Below, in pieces: positions 22,501-32,136 of a stretch of DNA of 64,000 bases. The translations under genes and the position numbers were made by a program. The DNA is from Anthostomella pinea (lineage: Eukaryota > Ascomycota > Sordariomycetes > Xylariales > Xylariaceae), in contig CAUWAG010000006.1 in NCBI GenBank assembly GCA_963556695.1, forward strand, positions 4,402,001 through 4,466,000, written 5' to 3'. A model generated the notes under the pieces. That model did not search any database, was not told the origin of the DNA, and saw nothing but the letters and a program-made list of their open reading frames with translations. Positions within the stretch are counted from its first letter, which is position 1. Each line of letters begins with the position of its first letter.

Positions 22501-24440
22501 CCCGTGCGCAATTACTGCTCGCAAAATGGCTGGACAACGCGGGCCAAACACATGCCATGGCTTTGAGAGAACAGTACAGACAGGTCCCCACAAACCACGG
22601 CACATGGGAGAAAGGGCACTACTACCTCGGGCGACATCACAAGAAGGTGCTCGAGTCCGAAAGAACGCTGAAGCCAGATGATCAGAGCGATGAGTATCTC
22701 ACCGGTGAGACGGCCAAGCTCGTGGTCGAAAACTACCTCAGATCTCTGAATTATGGTACCAAGTACCTATATCAAACACTGCCTCGCATTCTTACCCTTT
22801 GGCTTGAGCTTGGAGCCCAGATTGACAAGGCGCCGGAAGGCAAAGTTTCTCTTTCTCGAGAACTTCATCACCGCCGGAAGACGCAGCTCGGGTTGCTTCA
22901 TAAATATCTCCACAAACACGTGCAGCGACTGCCTGCATACATATTCTATACCACACTTCCCCAACTAGTCGCGCGTATTGCCCATCCGAACGCCGAGGTA
23001 TTAGTCCTGTTGGAGGAAATGATTATTAGGGTCGTGGAGGCGCACCCCAGACAATCTATCTGGAGCTTGTTCGGAATCATGACTTCCAGGCAGGCTACGT
23101 CCGAGCGTAGAGCACGAGGGCAACAGATTTTGTTGAAACTCAGGGAACGGGCTAAAAAGACGGACGGCAGCACCTGGGATATCAACACGTTGCTCCGGAT
23201 GGGCGAGAAACTGGCAACCCAACTCCTCCTGGCCTGTAACAACGGAGATTTCCAGAGCAATCGAACGACAGTCGCGAGCATCACCCGAGATCTAAACTTC
23301 AACCACAAGTGTACGCCTTGTCCACTTGTAGTCCCGATCGAGGCCTGCCTTACCGCAACCCTACCCACCTTGACCGACAATCTGAGAAAGCACAAGGCCT
23401 TCTCCCGCGATGTCATTCAGATCCACTCATTTTTGGATGAGGTCCTGGTCCTTGGCTCGTTGGCGAAGCCTCGAAGACTCACAGCTCGCGGCACGAACGG
23501 GGTCAACTACATGCTTCTGATCAAGCCAAAGGACGACCTACGGACGGACCAGCGTCTTATGGAATTCAACAGCATGATCAATCGATCGTTGAAACGAGAT
23601 GCTGAATCCAGCAGGCGACAGTTGTATATCCGCACCTACGCAGTGACGCCGCTCAACGAGGAGTGCGGCATCATCGAGTGGGTAGACGGCCTGAAAACGC
23701 TGCGCGATATACTGCTCAACTTCTACCGTTCGCGCGGCATAACCCCTAACTATGGCAGCCTGCAGCAGATGATGAAGGATGCGGTGACGAGTGACAAGAA
23801 TACCAGTATTTTCTCGGAAGATGTGCTTGGCATGTTCCCGCCTGTACTCCCGAACTGGTTCATTTCACAGTTCCCCAACCCATCTGCCTGGTTTGGGGCA
23901 AGGCTCAGATACACCAGATCATGCGCTGTCATGTCGATGGTTGGTACCATCCTGGGACTGGGGGATCGTCACGGTGAGAATGTGCTTCTCGAAGAAGGCA
24001 ATGGTGGGGTCTTCCACGTCGACTTCAACTGTCTTTTTGACAAGGGCCTCACGTTCGCACAGCCTGAAAGGGTGCCCTTTCGCCTAACCCACAACATGGT
24101 GGCTGCAATGGGTATCTACGGATACGAAGGGCCGTTCAGGAAATGCTCCGAGCTGACACTGAGCATTCTGAGACAGCAGGAGGAGACGTTGATGACGATT
24201 CTGGAGGCGTTCATATACGACCCCACGCTGGACCTGCAGAAGGACAAGCGCAGGAAGAACGAGGCTGTTAGGCTCAATCCTCAGAGCGTGGTGGACAGTA
24301 TCAAGAGGAAGGTTAGGGGTTTGCTGCCCGACGAAAGCATACCCCTGGGTGTGGAAGGGCAGGTGGATGAACTCATCAAGCAGGCTGTCAACCCCAAGAA
24401 CCTCTCGAGCATGTACATCGGGTGGTGTCCGTTCCTGTGA
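16502..24440 (+). CDS. mec1: ATR/Mec1-type checkpoint kinase (PIKK)
   Basis: The nuclear protein kinase that senses RPA-coated single-stranded DNA with its partner Ddc2/ATRIP and activates the replication and DNA damage checkpoint (UvsB in Aspergillus, Rad3 in fission yeast). Twelve exons: 16502-17120, 17172-17824, 17873-18144, 18196-18600, 18649-18813, 18870-18966, 19027-19524, 19565-19813, 19869-21101, 21153-21627, 21679-22162, 22211-24440. All join in phase with GT-AG ends to 2,459 residues, the usual size. A long HEAT-repeat region fills the first half and the FAT domain the third quarter. The kinase domain starts near residue 2120 (LAKPRRLTARGTNG), with catalytic loop LGLGDRHGEN and metal-binding HVDFNCLFDKG. 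The FATC end (LSSMYIGWCPFL) is intact. ATG 16502 was chosen because the following sequence matches the family. Confidence 0.95.
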
Positions 24441-24859
24441 GGGAGGGTGGAGATTGACGTGTGATTTTGCTTGCCTTTGCTTCATATGTACGCTGTCATG
24501 CCTCTAAAACATCCATCTGCTGGACCATCTTGGAGCTGCTTCACGAGAGGACTTGGTAGTGAGGGGCTGATCATTGTCGGATCTGGTGCACCTGGGGGTT
24601 ATGTCCTCAGATGAATGCCATCAATAAACACACATACTTGATGTCAATGATTCTAAATGATAGAAACGTGACATCAAGGAAATAGTTGCACTTTCAATCA
24701 GAGAATAGGAGATGTAGGGATAGGGAGCCCGATCGCAGTAAGTACAATCCGAGCTGTTTCATCTTTACATAAGATACCCCTATTTGTTTGAACTCCCTCG
24801 GATGCTTGAGCACCTGTGTCGAGGTAGAATTTATGTAGTGTAGCTTGAAGTATCGCCCC
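24441..24859. other. Convergent 3' spacer between the ATR kinase and thioesterase genes
   Basis: 419 bases, AT-richer than the surroundings, with no gene recognised. Presumably the two 3'UTRs and their polyadenylation signals; an AATAAA-like stretch occurs near 24622 (ATCAATAAACAC). Confidence 0.35.
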
Positions 24860-25525
24860 CTATAGCTTTCCCTTTGGAACTGATATCCATGTGCCGTCTC
24901 CCGTGGCATATTGCAAACCCTTTAGGTCTTTTACAACGACTTTGATCTTCACTTTCCGCCCTTCTATCCTGTCCAATGCTGCCGTTACCACCACCACCCG
25001 TGGACTGGGCAATGGCTGTCGATAACTGACCTCCATACGCCCTGTAACGTGTGCGACGTTCGCGAAGTCTTTCGCAGATGACGGGATCAAGCTCTCGGAC
25101 TTGGCTTCCAAGTTACAGACGTTGTTTTGGAAGATCAGAGTACCCATCGCTTCGTCCATCATCGCAGCGATGAACCCTCCGTGCACAGTGCCGTTCCAGC
25201 CATTCAGCCCGGCGCGGAGATCGAAAAGAACAGACACAGATCGTACCAGAAACGGTAGATCAGGGGGATCAGACGCTGCACCGGCACCATCGAAAAAAAA
25301 GGGGTCTTGGTAGAGCACGAGGAGATGCGGCACTGCTTGGTCGTTGTCCATCAGGTGCTTGAAGAACTGATCACGCGATGGCGGGCAACCCTCAGGAAGC
25401 TGGCGTGGATCTCGGTTGGATCGGCCTAGAGCGATGCCAGGCATCTGCAGCATGGCGGCACATTCAGGTATGGATGCGAAGTGTTGAAGAGAATCGCTCA
25501 GTGCATTGGAGGTCTTGACGGCCAT
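24860..25525 (-). CDS. HotDog-fold thioesterase (PaaI/4HBT-like)
   Basis: An intronless minus-strand gene of 221 residues. The second half is a HotDog domain with the signature NGTVHGGFIAAMMDEAMG: the HGG turn and the acidic residue in the central helix that position the thioester in PaaI-type enzymes. It is followed by strands such as GRMEVSYRQPLPSPRVVVVT and a final KVVVKDLKGLQYATGDG. The N-terminal 90 residues are a fungal extension without a recognised domain. It probably hydrolyses an acyl-CoA; substrate and compartment cannot be set (no clear targeting peptide). It lies convergent with the ATR kinase gene. Confidence 0.85.
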   Translation of the reverse strand: MAVKTSNALSDSLQHFASIPECAAMLQMPGIALGRSNRDPRQLPEGCPPSRDQFFKHLMDNDQAVPHLLVLYQDPFFFDGAGAASDPPDLPFLVRSVSVLFDLRAGLNGWNGTVHGGFIAAMMDEAMGTLIFQNNVCNLEAKSESLIPSSAKDFANVAHVTGRMEVSYRQPLPSPRVVVVTAALDRIEGRKVKIKVVVKDLKGLQYATGDGTWISVPKGKL

Positions 25526-26541
25526 GTTGAACCAGGCATGGAGCTGTTACTGTTGCGGACATATACTGAATGGGACAGGGCGTGAGCGGTTCTTGCTGGC
25601 AGCTTGCGAATGAGTGAGGCCTCACATTGGGTTATTCTTATGTGGTCCAAAGACCTAAAGCACCGCGGAGTAATGAAAATGCCGTGGAGAACGCCCCGAC
25701 CCTTGCCAGCAAGATGGTACACGCAACAGCACCAGAGCACGGGTTCCGGCTCAGAGAGAGCGTATGGCGAGCGGCGAGCGGAACAGATTGTGGTTGGTTT
25801 CAGGTACCAGGAGCTGGTCGTATTACATCGGGCTTATATGTAGGACTAGGCAGGATTTTGGGAGCATCAGCGGCGTCCCGAAAGAGAGATTCCTGCGAAT
25901 GCCCTTTCGAGATCGTTGGTTTGCTGGCTGAACAGTTCCGAGAATAGTCGTGTGACAGAACGGTAGAGAAGTAGGTATTGCCACCCCCATCTGTGGTAGC
26001 CCCCGAAGTCCAAGTCACTTCGACAAGTCTATACATACTCGGCACGTCCAGGGCTGCTGCCGGCCGCTGTTGCCGGCGCTGGCATGGTTACATTACCGTT
26101 TCTGACTGCCTCGACACATGCAGGATGTCCCCCGCGCAACGGTCTCGACTCTGCCATGGTTACATCCACTCCTTCAACGGGCCGCGCGGCATCCTTCATG
26201 CACCTACCTAGGTATGTCAGATCACCTCAAATAATGCTAAGCTCACCGACTTGGTTCTCTCACGCTGCCGCATGCGTGGAGGGGGCGGCGCGGGGCACAG
26301 TCTTCGGGTATCGATCGTCGTTGCTAACATCATATCATGATCCCCGGCCTCGGCGGCCGGTACATTCTTGCAATGTGGATTACTGCCTAACCGGCAGGTA
26401 CAAAATCCCCTATCTTCGCATTTCATTTGGCCAGGAATTCATTGGGCTCATTCCATATTAGAGCGAGGAACTAGTTGCATTGACAGGTAGTCTAGGTACT
26501 TCCAGCGCACATCAGCCAGCCCCTTATCATGCAACACCCTT
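25526..26541. other. Intergenic, nothing recognised
   Basis: About 1 kb upstream of the thioesterase. Short ORFs here have no family resemblance. Two similar GCATGGTTACAT / CCATGGTTACAT motifs lie 75 bases apart (about 26081 and 26156). Confidence 0.3.
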
Positions 26542-27903
26542 TCATCCTGTCTCGCGTAACTGCTCACTCGACTCGGAGGGTCCGGGCACGCTCCTCACAA
26601 CCGGATGCAGCTTCTGCAATGGCACCCCATTCCTCTGGTGCGCTCTACTTGCTGGAGGAAGCTGCGCGTATACGCTCCTCGGCCAGGAGCGAGTGGATGG
26701 GCCAATCTCGCCTCTAGACTGACCCTGGGTTGATGCACTACCGAATAACACGCTTGCCAATCGACTGCCTTTGAAAGCCTTCGGAGCCGCGGGTACACAG
26801 AAGACAAGAAACGCACAGGTTGCTTCAGTGAGGACCCAGAGGGTCACGGCCGATAGGGTGTATGTCTTGTCGGGGGAAACGAAGGATTCGATAGCTTTGG
26901 CAAGTCGAACCGCGGCGGACGCGCAACACCTTTATCGAAATCAGTCAATGTGTCTGTAGTAGCAGATCGACAGCATATAAGGGGAATTTTGGACGGGGGA
27001 GTGGTGTTCCGTACAAGATGCCTAGAGCAAACACCAATGAGATGTTTATCTTCTTCCGCCTGGGTAGCTGCAAGTGCCAGACAGTGTTGATTGGGAGGAC
27101 TAGAATGACAATATCCGAGGCCAGATTGACCGCCGCACTGCAGATGAAGATGACCGACGACTTTGAGCAAAGCATTCCACGGGGGTTGCAGACGAAGGTC
27201 GTAGCTAGAATCGAAGACGAGTAGTACATCACGTTGACACTCAGCACGGCCACGCAGGTCCAGTAGAAGGTGCTCCGCGTCCCACGAGGAACGAACAGGT
27301 GGATCCATTCGGTCAAGATGGAGATCTTGAGTCCCATGATTGTGAGCTCGTACATGACCATGCCGAGGTAGACGATCTGGCGAAGCATGTCAGCTTCGCT
27401 ACTCTTGTCGATCAACGAGCGGGGTTGGACTGGAACGCACGTGAAGAACCGTTGGGATATCACTGGCAGAAATGTTCCACTGGTGGACGTAATAGCCGCA
27501 GAAACTCATGAACCAAAAGAGCAGGTAGACAAAGCCGATGTATAGTCCCTGTTGTCAGGTCACGATCAGCACAAATGTCTCGCCACCACAAGCCAAGTCA
27601 TCTCGCGTACGAAGGCCAGGAGCGCAATGCCTATATCCAACTATTAGCCGTGGTTACCGCAAGTAGTGGGAGGGGCTTCTAACAATCCTGTATCCTCACT
27701 GCCTTCATGCGGAATATCCTCGAGTACGCGCGGATCAGCACCGCAGAAAATGTGACGATGAGGCATATAATAATGCCAGCTTGCGCTTCGGCGTTGCTAT
27801 TCGGTGGATTGGAGAAGTTGGAGATCTCGCCCAATGGCGGTGGCAGCGCCGGCGTAGTGTCGGCGGACATCGCACCAGGAGTTTGGACCTCGATCAGCGG
27901 CAA
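26542..27903 (-). CDS. Fungal rhodopsin-like / Pth11-type membrane protein, poorly resolved
   Basis: Minus-strand exons of a seven-helix fungal membrane protein of the kind found in Pth11-like receptors and SAT4-type neighbours. Likely pieces: 27684-27903 (N-terminus, TM1 AGIIICLIVTFSAVLIRAYS), 27590-27630, a piece starting at 27548 (LYIGFVYLLFWFMSFCGYYV), 27015 to about 27390 (YELTIMGLKISILTEWIHLF, then LASDIVILVLPINTVWHLQL and the basic PRRKK loop), and 26542-26929 (DKTYTLSAVTLWVLTEATCA). Joins at 27684/27630 and 27015/26929 are convincing. Between 27590/27548 only a 41-base intron fits, and the join before DMLRQIVYLG has no good splice pair, so the middle may be decayed. The C-terminal tail after KAFKG is unusual for the family and may hide a further intron. 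Ligand and role unknown. Confidence 0.5.
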
Positions 27904-29545
27904 CTGTTCAACAGCTTGCCACGACTACTCGGTAGGGTGATGTGTAGTCTACGGTGCATTCTTCAGGACATGCAAGGGAAGAGAGCTTTATTCAGCGAGA
28001 CGTGCAGCTCGTACAACAAAGTAGGTGTGGCCGCCCGCGGCGAATTTTGAGACGAGGGGTGTTTGCGACCTTCTAATCTAAGGTAGGACTGGCTGTCATG
28101 ACAGAATTTGCGGATAGGGGTGCGACCATATTCTCCCGTCGCATGTTTGCGCCCCGACTGTCCGACACATCGGGGCATTTGATAGGAAACTTAGGGGTTT
28201 GGGATGTATGACACGGATAGCCTGTGTCCCTCCAGTTAGCCAGACGATAGCGAGGTCAACAAAAACCATCCTAATCATAACGTGTGGCAAAACAGCTGCA
28301 TGCCTTGCCACTGGCTAGACATGTATATGTACGCCGACAATCGTGCGACATAACGTTTCGAATAATCTTCCGTACAACAAAGTAGTGAGGGTGCCAGGCG
28401 TAGGCTCAGAGATGCGGCTAGACTAGGAGTCAAGGATGAAGGCTGCTGAAGATAGAAGCACAGATGAGCGTGAGGGTACCGGAAATCACCGTCAGGACAT
28501 CCGTGGGCGACAGCCATCAACTCAAACATAAAGTCCTGCATCATGCCTATGCGCATGAGCATCCATGCTGTGCGTAGAATCCTTCGAACCATTGATAGCT
28601 GTTGGAGGATTCTCGCAGTCGTATGCGATTGGACAATGATCAGCCATGCCAGCAGCCACAACCGCATTGGATAATGTACGGGCACTCGACGCCGCAGGAT
28701 TCAAGAATGCGTCCGGTAGCGAAATGCAGCTGCCTCGTCGTGTGCCTCACTGAGGTAGCAGTAGGATTTATCAGGAGCTCTATGGGTGGTATCGCAGCGC
28801 CTGACTGCTGACTGCGCGGCCATACCAGCGACCGTGTCAGGCGTGTATTGTGTGGAGGTGAGAGGATCATATGATAATGCGTGGGCCGCAGTCTTACATG
28901 CATATTATTGAAAAACGGGAAGATGCGCCACCCGTTGATCAGAAATGGAAGGTCTCTACCGTAAACTTTTGACAGGGGGCCACGACGTGACCTCATGCAG
29001 GGTATGTCAGATCAAGGTTTGACGGAAGATCTGAGATACCTTGGTCATCACCTCGAGTATTGCAGTCCTCCAAAGTGAGATTGAGCTTGTTACGAACTTC
29101 AGGACACCACGAATACTTCAGGAACACCATTGGAGCAAATGATGTATATGGTATATATGGTTTATACAGAATGCTCAAGGCAAGTAACTATCGAAGCGCG
29201 GAGCCACCGGATGACTTAGCTGTTGTCACCGTCCGACTGCTGGTGACTCCAAGATGACTTTTGTTGTTGTACGTGAACAAGAAAAGGAACTATGAGGCTA
29301 GCCAGAAAACATGGTCCAGTATTGTCAAAGTTCGACAGCTGGTGACTCGAGAATGACATTGTTGTTGTACGTAAAGAAGGGAAGGAAACTATGAAGATAG
29401 CTAGGAAACATGATCGGGATATAGTTATAGGGGGTTGAACCCCCCTGACCCTGTTGGGCTGTCTTCTAGTGCCGTGACAAGTATATCGGGGTCAATCTTG
29501 TGGGGCTATCTAATACCATGACAGCCATTGAGTCCTGTGAATGTA
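27904..29545. other. Intergenic stretch with an imperfect tandem duplication
   Basis: About 1.6 kb with small overlapping minus-strand frames (28275-28996) that resemble no family. Two diverged copies of a segment of about 99 bases lie side by side near 29222-29419. A palindromic GGGGGTTGAACCCCC motif follows at about 29431-29446. I see no gene I can support. Confidence 0.35.
29222..29419. repeat. Imperfect tandem duplication of about 99 bases
   Basis: Copy 1 (from about 29222) and copy 2 (from about 29321) share CAxCTGGTGACTC, GTTGTTGTACGT, AGGAACTATGA and TAGCCAGAAAACATG-like blocks in the same order with point differences and small indels. It is non-coding; the origin could be a mobile-element remnant or a local duplication. 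Confidence 0.6.
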
Positions 29546-31093
29546 CTAGCTGCCGCGCATTACAGTTACAGGCTGTGGCATGCGTCCACCGCGATACCAC
29601 AGAACCCCATCCTCGTCGGACATGTCTTTCTCAGTACGATAAACGCCTTCCGCGTCTTTGGTGCTGTGGTCGGGCCTCTGGAAGGCGCATCAGTACCATT
29701 TCCTGGAATGCTCGCTCTAGGTAGGTTGTAACTCACCGCCTGTCGTGTTTTGGCAGGAATAGGTTCGACCCACTGGCATTGGGTGAACGCTTCCCATAAA
29801 GCGCGCCAGTAGTTTTGCTTGTCCGAGTGATATAGGTTTCCTAGCAATGGCTTGATTGCTTCGGTGGCCTCATGATAATGGTAGTGGGGAATTCGACTGC
29901 GCTTCTTCGTCAGTGACAACTAGCTCTCACGCAAGGGGAACAGCAAAGAAGCTCACGGGAATAGATGGTGAACCACATGAAGATCAATGATATGATGCAG
30001 CATGTGCCTCAAGACAAATCCAGGGTCTCTGTCGACAGTTGCAAGAGCTCCTCGGAGGTAAGTCCAGCTCTCGGCCTTGAACTTGGGTAGATCTGGTGAT
30101 GTATGATGAAGATAGGTGACCATTACTAGGTAGATAGAAGGTTAGCAAACGGTTTCGTGTCGCTCACTTATATTTCAGGAGAACATACCGATCCAGTGAT
30201 TCACCCACATCCAAGGGAGGACATACCCCCAGAGAAGAGACTGGAATCCGAAGGAGGTTCCGGCCACATAGAGGAGCCCGCACATGCACGCAATACCCAA
30301 GTCGGAAGCTAGTATGTTCACGCCCTCGGATTCGCGAAACAAGGAGCTGGATGGTAGAAAGTGACTGTTGTCCCACCATCCCTTAGACTTTCGAGGGGAA
30401 CTCTCAGGTCCTGCCGTGATATGTGTCAAAAGGTACCAAGGCCATCCAATTACCTGCTGGATGATAATTCGAACGACTACCATGGCGGGTGCGTCTTCTG
30501 TCATATGGTCTCGGCTGGCAGTGCCGTGGGCGCTGTCTTCATACTCATCACGAGTGAAAGGGACGTAGTTCAAGTCGGTCGACATGTTGTTAGCGTATTG
30601 GTGGTGACGTCCGTGACTCGAGCGCCAGGCAAAGTAAGGCGTTAGCAGGGCCGAGTGGAGAAGGAAGCCGACGGTATTGTTTGCAGCGCTGTAGGTCGAG
30701 AAACCACCGTGACCGCATTCGTGCCCAATAACCCATAAGCCGGTCAAGGGCAGGCCAGCAAGAAAGGGATATACCAAGTATCGGAGGCAGCGGCTTGTCA
30801 AAGTGTCAAGCTTTGGCTCCAGCCAGATGACAGCCATGAGCAGAGCCGCAAACATGGCCAGATCTCGGAAGACGTAGGCGAGAGAACGAGGAAGGGAGCC
30901 ATGGAGACAGTGAGGGGGTATCTTGTCGCGAAGCTGTTTGATGTCGAAGGTGACTTCCTTGCCGTTGATCAGGCTTTGTATCTCCTGCTGCGTGTTAGTT
31001 GAAGCTCTCGCGATGGCCCCTTTTCTGCAGCTCACGTACCCCACCCTTCACCACCTCCCCGTGGACGGTCTCAGTGACCCATGTCTCGCTCAT
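29546..31093 (-). CDS. Delta12-type fatty-acid desaturase
   Basis: An ER membrane di-iron enzyme that inserts a double bond (possibly an acetylenic bond in specialised members) into an acyl chain. Minus-strand exons 31040-31093, 30189-30987, 29957-30125, 29737-29896, 29546-29677 are all GT-AG and give 437 residues, matching oleate Delta12/omega3 desaturases. The three histidine boxes are complete: HECGH (107-111), HGRHH (143-147) and HVVHH (334-338). Box 3 lies in the conserved setting LATVDRDPGF ... HHLFPRIPHYH. The C-terminus DGVLWYRGGRMPQP is also typical and supports the last intron. Second-site residues around box 1 (HECGHGGF instead of the usual HECGHQAF) suggest a paralogue rather than the housekeeping enzyme. 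It faces the NRPS-like reductase across 1,043 bases. Confidence 0.9.
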
Positions 31094-32136
31094 GTTGGGT
31101 CGACGGAGGAGGGACTTCGATGTACTGAAGTGGGAATGGAATAATGACCGCGAAGTCAAGGAGCAGGCAAAGTTTCGAGGTGGCTCAGGTTGGGTTGAGC
31201 TATGCACAGATAAGTCGTGGGTATCAATGCGGAGGGCGTCACATCCTATATAGACTCCCGCCAACGTTGTTCGACAGACAGTCATCGTCGAGGCGCATGT
31301 CACAATCACGGTCAACAACTCAGCGCGGTAATCTGCCCGTCTTTCATGTTTGGACGGTGACTACGGACTGCATATCACTGGCGAGGCTAGATTCCTGAAT
31401 GGCCAGACTTCGAATCACTCGACCGCTGATAATGATTTCGAAGTTTCATCCGCGAGCTGCCAATGATAAGGTACTCAAGTACTTGGTGTTTTACAGACAA
31501 TCATGATGTTTGCTACAGAACAATCATCGTTTCCCCGCACCAGTAAGCCAGTCCCCCTATCGTGGCAACCTATCATCTCCGTGTCTCTGACTTTCTGCAC
31601 CGGGGAATCCTGACCGCGAGGTGCAGTCGAGGTGCAGTCAACCATCATCCACTGATCACATGATAACATGATAACATGATAATTGTTGCACGAGTACGAC
31701 GTCGGGTTCCAGAGCTGCATGAGTTGTGTAGTAGCCTACAACCTCACCCACCTGTATGAGTTCGGGTGATACTGCCCGGAGAAGGAGCCGATGCATGGTT
31801 CTGGAACTTCTGTGCACACGGCAAGTCCACACATGTACCTGTACTTTCCCTACATTATTCAGCATTGTTCCTGCACGTGTTCCATTGGGTGGTGGCGGAG
31901 CATGACCGGGCTGACCAGGTCACGGGATCAAATGATGCATCGAAAGAGACCCCCAACGCCCGCGTTTCCAACCCCGCCATGGCGTTTCTCCAGATTCCTT
32001 ACGGCTGAGTGCAGGAGACTCAAGTGGTGAAATCTGAAGTGCCCACTTCGAACTACCCTGACATAAGAAGGTAGCAATTCTTTCACCCCCTTTCGACAGT
32101 GACTTCTATCACCCACATGAATGATAGCTGGCAGCG
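31094..32136. promoter_or_regulatory. Bidirectional promoter region of the desaturase and NRPS-like reductase
   Basis: 1,043 bases between divergent ATGs. It contains direct repeats (CGAGGTGCAGTC twice near 31616-31640, and TGATAACA repeated three times near 31659-31682) that could be regulator sites. No ORF here resembles a protein. Confidence 0.4.

Noticed and set aside
28522..28704. 60-codon minus-strand ORF with protein-like texture
   Set aside because: It has no start context, partner exon or recognisable family. It could be a fragment but cannot be supported.
29431..29446. GGGGGTTGAACCCCC as a possible tRNA T-arm
   Set aside because: No acceptor stem, D-arm or anticodon arm can be formed around it.
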